Positions 16,554 through 24,798 of a DNA stretch of 64,000 nucleotides are shown here, piece after piece (position 1 is the stretch's first letter; each line of letters begins with the position of its first letter). Below the pieces are notes generated by a model. That model did no database searches. It had not been told where the DNA came from and was given only the letters and a program-made list of their open reading frames with translations. This stretch comes from Stenotrophomonas sp. SAU14A_NAIMI4_8 (lineage in GTDB: Bacteria > Pseudomonadota > Gammaproteobacteria > Xanthomonadales > Xanthomonadaceae): assembly GCF_003086695.1 (NCBI RefSeq), contig NZ_CP025999.1, forward strand, positions 2,459,680 through 2,523,679, given 5' to 3'. The translations under genes and the position numbers were made by a program.

Positions 16554-17600
16554 ATGTTGAAGCTGACCCGCATCGCCGCCATCGCGCTGATCGCATTGGC
16601 CGTGCTGCTGGCCCTGGTCGCCTTCGTTGTCGGCCGCACGCCCGCCGCCGCGCCGGCCGCCGCACCGATTGCCAGCCAGCCCGGCGCGGCCACCATTACC
16701 GTGGTGGAAGCCATTGCCCGGCTGCCCGCCGGTGAGCCGATCACCGCGGCCGGCGTACGCCTGGCCCAGCGCACCCAGCCGGTACCCGGCGCCCCCACGG
16801 AACTGGCGGCCGTGGTCGGCAAGGTGCCGGTGCAGGACATCGCCGAAGGCAGCGCGATCAGCCAGGGGTTGCTGGCGCAGGGCTTCTCGCTGCAGCTGCG
16901 GCCTGGCGAACGCGCGCTGGCGGTGCCGGTGGATGAACTGGTCGGCGCCGGCAACCGCATTCTTCCCGGCGATTTCGTCGATGTCTTCATGAACCTGCGC
17001 AGCAACAGCAATGCAATCAATGGCACACAGGACGTGGCACAGACCCGCCTGCTGCTGTCACGGCTGCGGGTGTTGAGCTACGGCCAGCAGGACATCGTTC
17101 CCGTTGCGGCGGAACCGGCCGCGGCCACGTCCGCCGACAACGACCCGCGCGCGGCCGACATCACCGGCGCCGGCAGTTCCAGCAGCGCCAGCAAGGGCAG
17201 CGCCGAGGCCACCCAACCGGCGCGCAGCGCGGTGCTGGCCGTGCCGGTCGCCGAAGCGAACCGGCTGCTGCTGGGCGCGCAGCAGGGCAAGCTGTTCCTG
17301 GCCCTGCGCAATCCGGCCGACACCGGCCTGCCCGATGTGGCGTTGTTCGCGCCGGCCAAGGGCGTGCTCGATCCCGTGCGCGGCCTGGACGCCGAACAGC
17401 AGGCGGCGCTGCAGCGCCCCGAAAACAACGCCTTTGCCGGCCTGGACGGCGAAGCACTGGCCGGCAAGGGCCTGACCGAGCGCACGCCCGCCGCACCCAC
17501 CGCCCGCGCCAGCGCCAGCGCGCCGCGCCGCAGTGCGCCGCGCCCGGCCGGCATCGAAATCATCCGCGGCGATACCGCTGCGCCCCGCGGTTCCCTCTGA
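16554..17600 (+). CDS. cpaB: Flp pilus assembly protein CpaB/RcpC
   Basis: Periplasmic or outer-membrane-associated assembly protein of 348 residues. An N-terminal membrane anchor covers about 5-26. A SAF-type (antifreeze-like) domain follows at about 48-110 (VVEAIARLPAGEPITAAGV, QDIAEGSAISQGLL), then the conserved CpaB segment LRPGERALAVPVDELVGAG and ILPGDFVDVFMN. The C-terminal third is low-complexity Ala/Pro/Arg (RASASAPRRSAPRPAG). CpaB works with the secretin CpaC, encoded next, in the outer-membrane channel. The ATG at 16554 is preceded by GGAGAGG. The gap to cpaC is 18 bp. Confidence 0.93.
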   Translation: MLKLTRIAAIALIALAVLLALVAFVVGRTPAAAPAAAPIASQPGAATITVVEAIARLPAGEPITAAGVRLAQRTQPVPGAPTELAAVVGKVPVQDIAEGSAISQGLLAQGFSLQLRPGERALAVPVDELVGAGNRILPGDFVDVFMNLRSNSNAINGTQDVAQTRLLLSRLRVLSYGQQDIVPVAAEPAAATSADNDPRAADITGAGSSSSASKGSAEATQPARSAVLAVPVAEANRLLLGAQQGKLFLALRNPADTGLPDVALFAPAKGVLDPVRGLDAEQQAALQRPENNAFAGLDGEALAGKGLTERTPAAPTARASASAPRRSAPRPAGIEIIRGDTAAPRGSL

Positions 17601-17618
17601 CCGGATTCCGGAGCCTCC

Positions 17619-18977
17619 ATGACCCAACGCCGCCACCGCCCTGCCCGATCACTGCACCAGCGCTGGTTGGCCCTGCTGCTGGTGGTGCTGGCGCCTGCCA
17701 CCAGCCTGGCCGCCGACGATCTGGTGCTGCAGGCACGTGAGCAGCGCCCGTGGACCCTGCCCGCCGATCTGGAACGGGTGGCCATTGCCGATCCCGGCGT
17801 GGCCGACATCGTGATGCTGCGTGGGCAGCGCCAGGCCCTGCTGGTCGGCAAGGCACCCGGCAGCACCACGCTGCTGCTGTGGCACCGCGCCCGCGCCGAA
17901 CCGCAGCGCGTGCAGGTGCGCGTGCAGAGCGCGGTGCAGGGCGCTGCGGGCGCCGCCGACAGCGGGCTTTCGTTCACCCAGCAGGACCAGCAGGGTCTGC
18001 TGCAGGGAAGCACCGACAGCGTGCTGTCGCACATGCAGGCGCAGAAGACCGCCGCCATGGCGCTGGGCAAGGACGGCCTGCTGGCCGATGCCTCCACTAT
18101 CGTCAGTGGCGGCGTGGTGCAGGTGGAAGTGAAGGTGGTGGAGTTCAACAAGACCGCGCTGAAGCAGATCGGCATCAACTTCCAGAACAAGAATGGTTCG
18201 TTCGCCTATGGTATCGCCCGCCCCGGCGGCCGCCTGCCCGGCGACACCGGCTTGCTGCCGGGCATGGAAGAAGGCGGCAGCGTCAACGAGGATGAATCGC
18301 CGCTGTCCTCCGCGTTCCGCCTGGTGTTCGGTTCCACCAAGCACCGCTGGAATGCCGACGTGGACCTGTTGCAGGCCAACGGCATGGCCCGCGTGCTGGC
18401 CGAACCCACCCTGGTCGCGCTTTCCGGACAGAGCGCCAGCTTCCTGGCCGGCGGCGAACTGCCGATCCTGGAACCGCAGGGCCTGGGCACCACCACCATC
18501 ACCTACAAGCCGTTCGGCATCGGCTTGACCGTCACCCCCACGGTTCTGGCACCAAACCGCATTGCACTGAAGGTCGCGCCCGAAGCCAGCGACCTGGACT
18601 ACAGCAACGCGATCGCGCTCGATGGCGTGCAGATTCCCTCCATCACCACCCGCCGCGCCGATACCACGGTGGAGCTGGGCGATGGCGAGAGCTTCGTGAT
18701 CGGCGGCCTGGTCAGTTCCAGCGTGGCATCGACGGTGAACAAGATTCCGCTGCTGGGCGACCTGCCGATCATCGGCTCGTTCTTCCGCAACTTCGACTAC
18801 AAGCGCCAGGACAAGGAACTGGTGATCATCGTGACCCCGCGCCTGGTGCAACCGCTGGCGCGCGACACCGAACTGGCGCTGCCCGGCGAACAGGAAGCAC
18901 GCCCGAACCTGCCCGAATGGGGCGCCTGGCTGCTGGGCCCGATCAGTCGCGACCCGGTACCGGGCTTCTCGCGCTGA
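17619..18977 (+). CDS. cpaC: Type II/IV secretin CpaC/RcpA
   Basis: Outer-membrane secretin of 452 residues through which the Flp pilus passes. A signal peptide ends near residue 31 (TSLAA). The N-terminal pilus/BON-like domain (about 33-105) includes VAIADPGVADIVMLRGQRQALLVGKAPGSTTLLLW. The secretin core occupies about 170-415, with VLAEPTLVALSGQSASFLAGGELPI and a final VIGGLVSSS...PLLGDLPIIGSFF motif, which is diagnostic. It lacks the N1-N2 repeats of PilQ-type secretins, as expected for CpaC. It lies between cpaB and cpaE with short gaps. Confidence 0.94.
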   Translation: MTQRRHRPARSLHQRWLALLLVVLAPATSLAADDLVLQAREQRPWTLPADLERVAIADPGVADIVMLRGQRQALLVGKAPGSTTLLLWHRARAEPQRVQVRVQSAVQGAAGAADSGLSFTQQDQQGLLQGSTDSVLSHMQAQKTAAMALGKDGLLADASTIVSGGVVQVEVKVVEFNKTALKQIGINFQNKNGSFAYGIARPGGRLPGDTGLLPGMEEGGSVNEDESPLSSAFRLVFGSTKHRWNADVDLLQANGMARVLAEPTLVALSGQSASFLAGGELPILEPQGLGTTTITYKPFGIGLTVTPTVLAPNRIALKVAPEASDLDYSNAIALDGVQIPSITTRRADTTVELGDGESFVIGGLVSSSVASTVNKIPLLGDLPIIGSFFRNFDYKRQDKELVIIVTPRLVQPLARDTELALPGEQEARPNLPEWGAWLLGPISRDPVPGFSR

Positions 18978-19000
18978 CCGGCCACTGCAAGGACACCCCC

Positions 19001-20257
19001 ATGCCCTATGCCACCGCACAGCCCCTGCATGCCGCCGGACCGCCGATGAACCTGGTCCTGTACGGTGTGGACCGCGATCTGCTGCCGCGCCTGGCCGCGA
19101 AGCTGCCACCGGGCACGGCGCTGCATTGGCAGGACAGTACCCAGCCGACCTCCGCGCAGGATCTGCAGCGCGGGCAGCAGAACCTGGTGCTGCTCGACTT
19201 CCGCCCCGAGCACGCGTCGGCGTCCACCGTGCTGGCCCAGCAACTGCAGCAGACCCAGCCGGACCTGGTGCTGGTGGCCGTGGGTTCGACCAGTGCCGGT
19301 CAGGTGGAAGGGGTGGTGCTGGCGTTGCGCGCGGGGCTGCGCGATGTGCTGGACATGGACAGCGACAACACCGGCATCGAGGCCGCGCTGCGGCGTGCGC
19401 TTTCGCCACGTACCGCCGCCGTCCCACAGCAGGCGCACAAGGCACGGCTGATCGTGCTGCTGGGCGTGCGCGCCGGCGTGGGCACCAGCACCCTGGCCGC
19501 GCATCTTTCGGTGCTGGCGCAGCAGACCCACCTGCTTGCACAGGGCGAAACCAACCCCCAGGACGGCCTGCTGCTGGAACTGGCGCAGCCGGCCGGCGAT
19601 CTGGCCCTGTACCTGAACCTGGACAGCCGCTTCCACTACGAAGACGCCCTGCGTAATGCCAGCCGCATCGATGCCACGCTGGCGCGCACGGCCATGGCAC
19701 GCCACACCAGCGGCCTGGTGCTGCTGGATCGCGCCAGCGGCAGCGACGCGGTGCCGCCCTCCGATCCCGGCGCCCTGCTGCAGCGCCTGCGCGGAGTATT
19801 TGCCAGCGTGCTGTGCGATGCCGGCGGCTGCCCGCTGCGGCAACTGCCGCCGCTGCTGCTGGAACAGGCCGACGAGATCTGGCTGATCGCCGATGCGTCC
19901 ATCGCCACCTTGGTGTCGCTGGACCACGCGCTGAAGCACCTTGCTGGCCAGCGTGACCGCGAAAAGCGCCTGCAGCTGGTCATCAACCGCCATGACGACA
20001 GCGCCGGCATGAGCCCGGAACAGATTGCACGACGCTTCGAACTGCCCCTGCTGGCCACGCTGCCCGAACGCTCGCGAGTACGCACCGCAGCCAGCCACGG
20101 CCATCTGCTGCTGCAGGACGCCCCGCGCGACCCGTACCTGCGCGCCCTCGCCCCGCTGGTCCAGCGCCTGGACCCTGCTGCCTGCCCGGTGCAGCCGCAC
20201 GGCCTGCGGGAAAGACTTGCCCTTGCCCTGGGTGGATCGCAATGGAAGACAAAGTAA
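19001..20257 (+). CDS. cpaE: CpaE/TadZ localisation protein with atypical P-loop
   Basis: Polar-localisation ATPase-like protein of 418 residues in the MinD/ParA superfamily. Residues 15-140 form a receiver-like domain (LVLLDFRPEHASA, VEGVVLALRAGLRDVLDM). Residues 148-400 form the ATPase-like domain. Its Walker A reads GVRAGVGTS (155-163), so the two lysines of the ParA/MinD consensus KGGxGKT are Arg and Thr, which should weaken or abolish ATP hydrolysis. TadZ proteins are known for divergent P-loops. The ATG at 19001 gives the expected N-terminus. The last 16 bases overlap the start of cpaF. Confidence 0.9.
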   Translation: MPYATAQPLHAAGPPMNLVLYGVDRDLLPRLAAKLPPGTALHWQDSTQPTSAQDLQRGQQNLVLLDFRPEHASASTVLAQQLQQTQPDLVLVAVGSTSAGQVEGVVLALRAGLRDVLDMDSDNTGIEAALRRALSPRTAAVPQQAHKARLIVLLGVRAGVGTSTLAAHLSVLAQQTHLLAQGETNPQDGLLLELAQPAGDLALYLNLDSRFHYEDALRNASRIDATLARTAMARHTSGLVLLDRASGSDAVPPSDPGALLQRLRGVFASVLCDAGGCPLRQLPPLLLEQADEIWLIADASIATLVSLDHALKHLAGQRDREKRLQLVINRHDDSAGMSPEQIARRFELPLLATLPERSRVRTAASHGHLLLQDAPRDPYLRALAPLVQRLDPAACPVQPHGLRERLALALGGSQWKTK

Positions 20258-21591
20258 CCCTGTTCCCGAACGCCCTCGCCCGTGCCAGCGCCCCCGACGC
20301 GGCCCCGGGCGTGCTGCCGTTCGCGCAGACCGAGCAGTACCAGAAGGTGCTGTCGGCCGCGCACGAACACCTGCTCAACAGCATTGAAGACGAGCGCATC
20401 GACATCGATTCCTGGGCGCCGGACACCATCGCCCGCTGGGTTCAGGTGCAGACGGTCAGCTTCATCCAGGAATGGCGCATCCCCATCAATGAAGAAGAGA
20501 TGCAGGTGGTGGCCGAAGGCCTGGTGAAGGAGCTGACCGGCTTCGGGCCGCTGGATGATCTGCTGCATGACCCGACCATCGAAGACATCCTGATCAACGG
20601 CTTCAAGGATGTGCATGTTTCTCAGGGCGGCCAGCTCAAGCGTGCCACCCAGCGCTTCACCGACGACACCCACCTGCTGCGCATCCTGCGCCGCATCCTG
20701 GCCCCGCTGGGCCGCCGCCTGGACGATTCCAACCCGATGGTGGATGCGCGCCTGCCCAACGGCGGCCGCCTGAATGCCATCATCGCGCCGTTGGCGGTGG
20801 ACGGCCCGATGGTCTCCATCCGCAAGTTCCGCAAGGACCCGTTCACCCCCGACGAGCTGCTGGCCAAGGGCACGTTCGATGCACCGATGCAGGCGCTGCT
20901 GAAAGCCATGGTGCTGGGGCGCTGCAACATCCTGGTGTCCGGCGGCACCAGTTCGGGCAAGACCTCGCTGCTGAACGCGCTGGCCAGCTACATCCCGGCC
21001 AACGAGCGGGTGATCACCGTGGAAGACACCGCCGAACTGTCGTTGAACCACCCGCACGTGGTGCGCCTGGAAAGCCGCATCGGCGGTGCCGACGGCCACG
21101 GTGCGATCAGCATCCGCGACCTGGTGCGCAACAGCCTGCGCATGCGCCCGGACCGCATCGTGGTGGGCGAAGTGCGTGGTGCCGAAGTGCTGGAAATGCT
21201 GCAGGCCATGAACACCGGCCACGATGGCTCGATGGCCACCATCCACGCCAACACCCCGCGCGATTGCCTGTACCGCATCGAGATGCTGGCCGGTTTCGCC
21301 GGCTTCCAGGGCAGCGAAGACAGCCTGCGCCGGCAGATCGCCAGCGCCATCGACTTCATCGTGCAGATCTCGCGGCTGGGCAGCGGCCGCCGCGTGCTGG
21401 TCTCGATCACCGAAATCACCGGGGTGAGCGACAACCTGATCACCACCCAGGAAATGTTCCGCCACGAGGTGCAGGTCGACGGCAGCGGGCGCGAAACCGA
21501 CCGCTGGATCGGGCTGGGCTTCCACCCGCATTCGCACAAGCTGGAGCCCTTCCGCCAGCAGCTGCGCGATTCGCTGTACGGAGACCTGTAA
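20242..21591 (+). CDS. cpaF: Pilus assembly ATPase CpaF/TadA
   Basis: Cytoplasmic hexameric secretion ATPase of 449 residues that powers both extension and retraction in Tad systems. Walker A is GGTSSGKTS at 234-242 with Lys-240. Walker B and Asp/His boxes follow, including ITVEDTAELSL, the RMRPDRIVVGEVRGAE segment and the GHDGSMATIHANTPRDCLYRIE region. The N-terminal domain carries DLLHDPTIEDILINGF, typical of TadA. It overlaps cpaE by 16 bases and ends 2 bases before tadB, so the three genes are tightly coupled. Confidence 0.96.
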   Translation: MEDKVTLFPNALARASAPDAAPGVLPFAQTEQYQKVLSAAHEHLLNSIEDERIDIDSWAPDTIARWVQVQTVSFIQEWRIPINEEEMQVVAEGLVKELTGFGPLDDLLHDPTIEDILINGFKDVHVSQGGQLKRATQRFTDDTHLLRILRRILAPLGRRLDDSNPMVDARLPNGGRLNAIIAPLAVDGPMVSIRKFRKDPFTPDELLAKGTFDAPMQALLKAMVLGRCNILVSGGTSSGKTSLLNALASYIPANERVITVEDTAELSLNHPHVVRLESRIGGADGHGAISIRDLVRNSLRMRPDRIVVGEVRGAEVLEMLQAMNTGHDGSMATIHANTPRDCLYRIEMLAGFAGFQGSEDSLRRQIASAIDFIVQISRLGSGRRVLVSITEITGVSDNLITTQEMFRHEVQVDGSGRETDRWIGLGFHPHSHKLEPFRQQLRDSLYGDL

Positions 21592-21593
21592 GC

Positions 21594-22541
21594 ATGGGCG
21601 CCGGCGTACTGCTGATGGTGTTGAGCATCGTCTCGGTGCTGCTGGGCCTGGCCGCCTGGTTGTGGAGCAGTGCGCACAGTCGCGAGCAGCGGCAGGCCTC
21701 GCTGCAGCATGCCGAACAGCAGCTGGCCCGCGGCGCCGGCAGCCCGGTTGCAGACAGCGGCCGCGCTACGCCCGTGGCCGCTGCCGCTGCCGCGAGCAAC
21801 CGGCGAACGCTGCCGTGGGATCCGCTGCTGCAGCGGGCAGGCCTGCAGCCCGGCTGGAAACTGCCGGTCCTGCTGCTGGTGCCCGGCCTGGTGCTGTCGG
21901 CCATCGCGGTGGCGCGGCTGGGCACCGCGTGGATGTTCCCGCTCACCCTGGGCCTGTACCTGATCGGCTGCTGGCTGTGGCTGCTGCGCCGCATCGGCAA
22001 GCTGCAGGCCAAGCTGCTGCATCAGCTGCCGGATTTCCTCGACAACCTGGTGCGCCTGACCGCCCTGGGCAACAGCCTGCAGGCCGCCTTCCAGGTGGCC
22101 AGCACGCAGACCGCCGCGCCCCTGCGCGAGCTGCTGGACACCACGGTGCGCTACGCGCGCGGCGGCATGGAACTGGACCGCGCCCTGTCGCTGGCCGCGC
22201 AGCCCTACCGCATGGACGTGCTGAAGGTGCTGGCGGTGGTGATCGGGGTCAGCGTACGCATTGGCGGGCGCTCGGACCAGATCCTGCAACGGCTGGGCGA
22301 CTTCATGCGCGACCTGGAACAGGCGCAGCAGGAGTTGGCCGCGACCACGTCGGAAACGCGCATGTCGGCCTGGGTGCTGGGCCTGCTGCCGCCGGCCAGT
22401 GCCGTGCTGATGGCCATTTCCAGCCCCGACTTCTTCCAGCCGATCCTGCACCACCCGCTGGGCCACAAGATCCTGGCGCTGGCCGTCGGCCTGGAACTGG
22501 TGGGCGCCTTCCTGCTGTACCGACTGGCCAAATCGCTATGA
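21594..22541 (+). CDS. tadB: Tad inner-membrane platform protein TadB
   Basis: Inner-membrane platform component of 315 residues with a type II secretion F (GspF-like) domain. There is one N-terminal membrane helix (2-25), then a pair of helices around 87-135. A cytosolic four-helix domain follows (LPDFLDNLVRLTALGNSLQAAF, VRYARGGMELDRALSLAA, VRIGGRSDQILQRLGDFM) and two C-terminal helices (MSAWVLGLLPPASAVLMAI and the end). The ATG at 21594 is 2 bases after the cpaF stop. With TadC it forms the platform on which TadA acts. Confidence 0.92.
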   Translation: MGAGVLLMVLSIVSVLLGLAAWLWSSAHSREQRQASLQHAEQQLARGAGSPVADSGRATPVAAAAAASNRRTLPWDPLLQRAGLQPGWKLPVLLLVPGLVLSAIAVARLGTAWMFPLTLGLYLIGCWLWLLRRIGKLQAKLLHQLPDFLDNLVRLTALGNSLQAAFQVASTQTAAPLRELLDTTVRYARGGMELDRALSLAAQPYRMDVLKVLAVVIGVSVRIGGRSDQILQRLGDFMRDLEQAQQELAATTSETRMSAWVLGLLPPASAVLMAISSPDFFQPILHHPLGHKILALAVGLELVGAFLLYRLAKSL

Positions 22542-22569
22542 CCGCACTTACTGCCAGCGCAGGTGAACC

Positions 22570-23493
22570 ATGAGCGCCAACACCTGGTGGATGTGCGCGC
22601 TGTTGCTGCTGGCCGCCGGCATTGCCCTGCTCGGCCTGGGCGGCTGGGTGCGCGGGCAGCGCGAGGCGCGTGGTGAGGCCACGCTGAAGACCGCCCTGCA
22701 GCCGCGTGATGCCGAGACCGAAGCGACCCGCCGCGATTCGCTGGGCTGGCTGGAACGCCTGGGCCGGCAACTGAGCGGCGGCCGCCTGGAGGCCGCACTG
22801 CTGGCCAGCGAAGACCGCCTGCTGCTGGACCTGGCCGGCTGGAACACCCGCCGCGGCACGGCCATCTACCTGGGCCTGCGCCTGCTGCTGGCCGCGGTGG
22901 TGGTCGCACTGGCGATCGCTCTCAGCGATGCACAGGGGCTGGCCAAGGTGATGGTGGTGGTCGGCGCACTGGCCGCCGGCCTGCTGCTGCCCAAGTTCGT
23001 GCTGGGCGCCTGGGTGAGGCGACGCCAGCGCGCCGTGCACAACGAACTGCCCCTGCTGATCGACCTGCTTCGGCTGCTGCAGGGCGTGGGTTTCAGCATG
23101 GACCAGAGCCTGCAGACCCTGGGCGACAAGCTGCGCGACGCACTGCCGGTGCTGGGCGGCGAACTGCAGGAAGCCAACGTGGCCTACACCCACGGCCGCA
23201 GCCGCGCGCAATCACTGCGCCGCTTGAATGAGGTGTACGGCGATGACGATCTGTCCAGCCTTGTGCAGCTGATCCTGCAGGTGCATGCGCACGGCGGCGC
23301 GGTACAGGAGCCGTTGAAGCAGTTCAGCCTGCGCCTGCGCGAACAGCGCCGCAACACCCTGAAAGAGAAGGTCGGCAAGCTGTCGGTGAAGATGACCGTG
23401 GTGATGATGCTGACCCTGCTGCCAGCGCTGATGCTCGTGCTTTCCGGCCCGGCGCTGGTCGCGCTGGCCACCACCATGTCGAAGATGGGATGA
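22570..23493 (+). CDS. tadC: Tad inner-membrane platform protein TadC
   Basis: Second GspF-like platform protein, 307 residues. The membrane segment at about 8-27 is followed by a cytosolic linker, a helix pair at about 100-150, then the T2SSF domain with VHNELPLLIDLLRLLQGVGFSM, the RLNEVYGDDDLSSLVQLILQ segment and QVHAHGGAVQEPLKQFS. Two C-terminal helices complete it. AGGTGA stands just before the ATG. The stop codon overlaps the start of tadD (ATGA). Order tadA-tadB-tadC-tadD is conserved in Tad loci. Confidence 0.92.
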   Translation: MSANTWWMCALLLLAAGIALLGLGGWVRGQREARGEATLKTALQPRDAETEATRRDSLGWLERLGRQLSGGRLEAALLASEDRLLLDLAGWNTRRGTAIYLGLRLLLAAVVVALAIALSDAQGLAKVMVVVGALAAGLLLPKFVLGAWVRRRQRAVHNELPLLIDLLRLLQGVGFSMDQSLQTLGDKLRDALPVLGGELQEANVAYTHGRSRAQSLRRLNEVYGDDDLSSLVQLILQVHAHGGAVQEPLKQFSLRLREQRRNTLKEKVGKLSVKMTVVMMLTLLPALMLVLSGPALVALATTMSKMG

Positions 23494-24359
23494 CGTCCAT
23501 GCCTGCTGCACGCCCTGCCCTGCTGCTGTTCGCCCTGGCCACCCTGGCCAGCGGCTGTGCGTCCAGCACCGCCAAGTACCTGCACACCCCGACGCTGGCC
23601 GAACCCACGCCGGCACCGCAGGACAGCCGCAACACCTATCTGGAACTGATTTCGCGCATGCAGCAGCAGGGCGCGTGGTACGCCTCGCTGGCGCACGTGG
23701 ATGCGTTCCGCCAGCGCTACGGCGACCTGCCCGCGCTGCGCCTGCTGCAGGCGGACGCGCTGCGCGAAACCGGGCAGACCGCCGCTGCCAGCGCGCTCTA
23801 CCAGCAACTGGCCAACGGCGCGCAGGCCGCCGCGGCCGCGCACGGGCTGGGACTGATCGCCGCCCATGCCGGGGATGATGCGGCGGCCGAGCAGGCACTG
23901 GCACGCGCCAGCCAGCTGCAACCCTTGAACACCGACTACCTGGGCGACCTGGGCTACGCGCGGCTGCGCGCCGGGCAGTTCGACCAGGCGCGCGAACCGC
24001 TGGCCAAGGCGCTGGAACTGACCCCGGGCAACGCCAAGGCCACCGCCAACCTGTCGCTGTGGGCGCTGCTGCGCGGTGATACGGCCACGGCCGAACAGCT
24101 CGCGCAGCAGGCCAACCTCAACGACGAGACCCGTCGCAGCATCCAGCAGCAGGCGCAGCAGATCCGCAGCCGTCTGCAGCAGCGCCAGAGCGCCGCCATG
24201 GCACCGCCGCCGCCGGCCACCGCAGCGCCGGCGCGCAGCATGCGGCTGGCAGCGGAAGCCCGGCGCGACAGCACCACCGACCGCGATCCGGCGCACCTGC
24301 CACCGTCCATGCTGGAACGTTTCGGCTCCGCCCGCCCTGCCAACGAGGGAACCCCATGA
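23490..24359 (+). CDS. tadD: TadD-like TPR lipoprotein
   Basis: Predicted outer-membrane lipoprotein of 289 residues with lipobox LASGC (Cys-23). Tetratricopeptide repeats fill about 50-225, for example LRLLQADALRETGQTAAASALYQQL, AAAAHGLGLIAAHAGDDAAAEQALARA and LGDLGYARLRAGQFDQAREPLAKALEL. TadD is thought to act as pilotin or scaffold for the secretin. The C-terminal 60 residues are Pro/Ala/Arg-rich and probably unstructured. The second ATG at 23499 is an equally good start for the signal peptide. Both ends overlap neighbours by 4 bases, giving a coupled tadC-tadD-DUF3613 run. Confidence 0.88.
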   Translation: MTSMPAARPALLLFALATLASGCASSTAKYLHTPTLAEPTPAPQDSRNTYLELISRMQQQGAWYASLAHVDAFRQRYGDLPALRLLQADALRETGQTAAASALYQQLANGAQAAAAAHGLGLIAAHAGDDAAAEQALARASQLQPLNTDYLGDLGYARLRAGQFDQAREPLAKALELTPGNAKATANLSLWALLRGDTATAEQLAQQANLNDETRRSIQQQAQQIRSRLQQRQSAAMAPPPPATAAPARSMRLAAEARRDSTTDRDPAHLPPSMLERFGSARPANEGTP

Positions 24360-24790
24360 CCCTGCCCGCCCTGCTGCGCACCGTGCTGCCCCTGGCAACC
24401 CTTGCCGTCGCCCTGTCGGCGCCGCACGCATCGGCGCAATCCACGCAGTCACCGCTGACCGGACAGATGCTGGGCGAGCGGATGACACCGGCACCCACGG
24501 TGCAGTCCGCGCAGCCGCTGGCCACGGTGGATACCACGGCTGCGCCGCCAGCACCGCCGCCACCCACCTATATCCCGGCCAGCACCGCCCGCCCGCAGCA
24601 CGGCGACAGCGTCCGCAACCTGCTGCGGCTGCAGGCCTCGGGCCAGCAGGCCGGCGCACGCCTGCCGATCCTGGGCGACCAGGCCACGGCCAGCTATGCG
24701 CGCTACCTGAAGAGTTTCGAGCACGAGATCCCCGACTTCTTCGATCCAGACGTCGGTCGTTCCAGCAACCGTTCCAGCTCATCACGCTGA
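24356..24790 (+). CDS. DUF3613 secreted protein of the tad locus
   Basis: Secreted protein of 144 residues with a signal peptide to about residue 27 (SAPHASAQ). A Pro/Ala/Thr-rich middle section leads to a conserved module at about 80-130: HGDSVRNLLRLQASGQQAG, then PILGDQATASYARYLKSF. This matches the pattern of DUF3613 (GDSTRxLLxLQasGxxA...G.eas.aYqRYLdSF), which accompanies tad genes in Xanthomonadaceae and some Burkholderiales. The function is unknown; a periplasmic assembly factor of the pilus is likely from its position alone. It overlaps tadD by 4 bases and ends 8 bases before tadG. Confidence 0.82.
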   Translation: MTLPALLRTVLPLATLAVALSAPHASAQSTQSPLTGQMLGERMTPAPTVQSAQPLATVDTTAAPPAPPPPTYIPASTARPQHGDSVRNLLRLQASGQQAGARLPILGDQATASYARYLKSFEHEIPDFFDPDVGRSSNRSSSSR

Positions 24791-24798
24791 GGTCGGCC

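Noticed and set aside
17649..19700. A 683-codon open frame on the minus strand
   Set aside because: It runs antisense to cpaC and cpaE, has no recognisable domain and would interrupt a well-formed operon.
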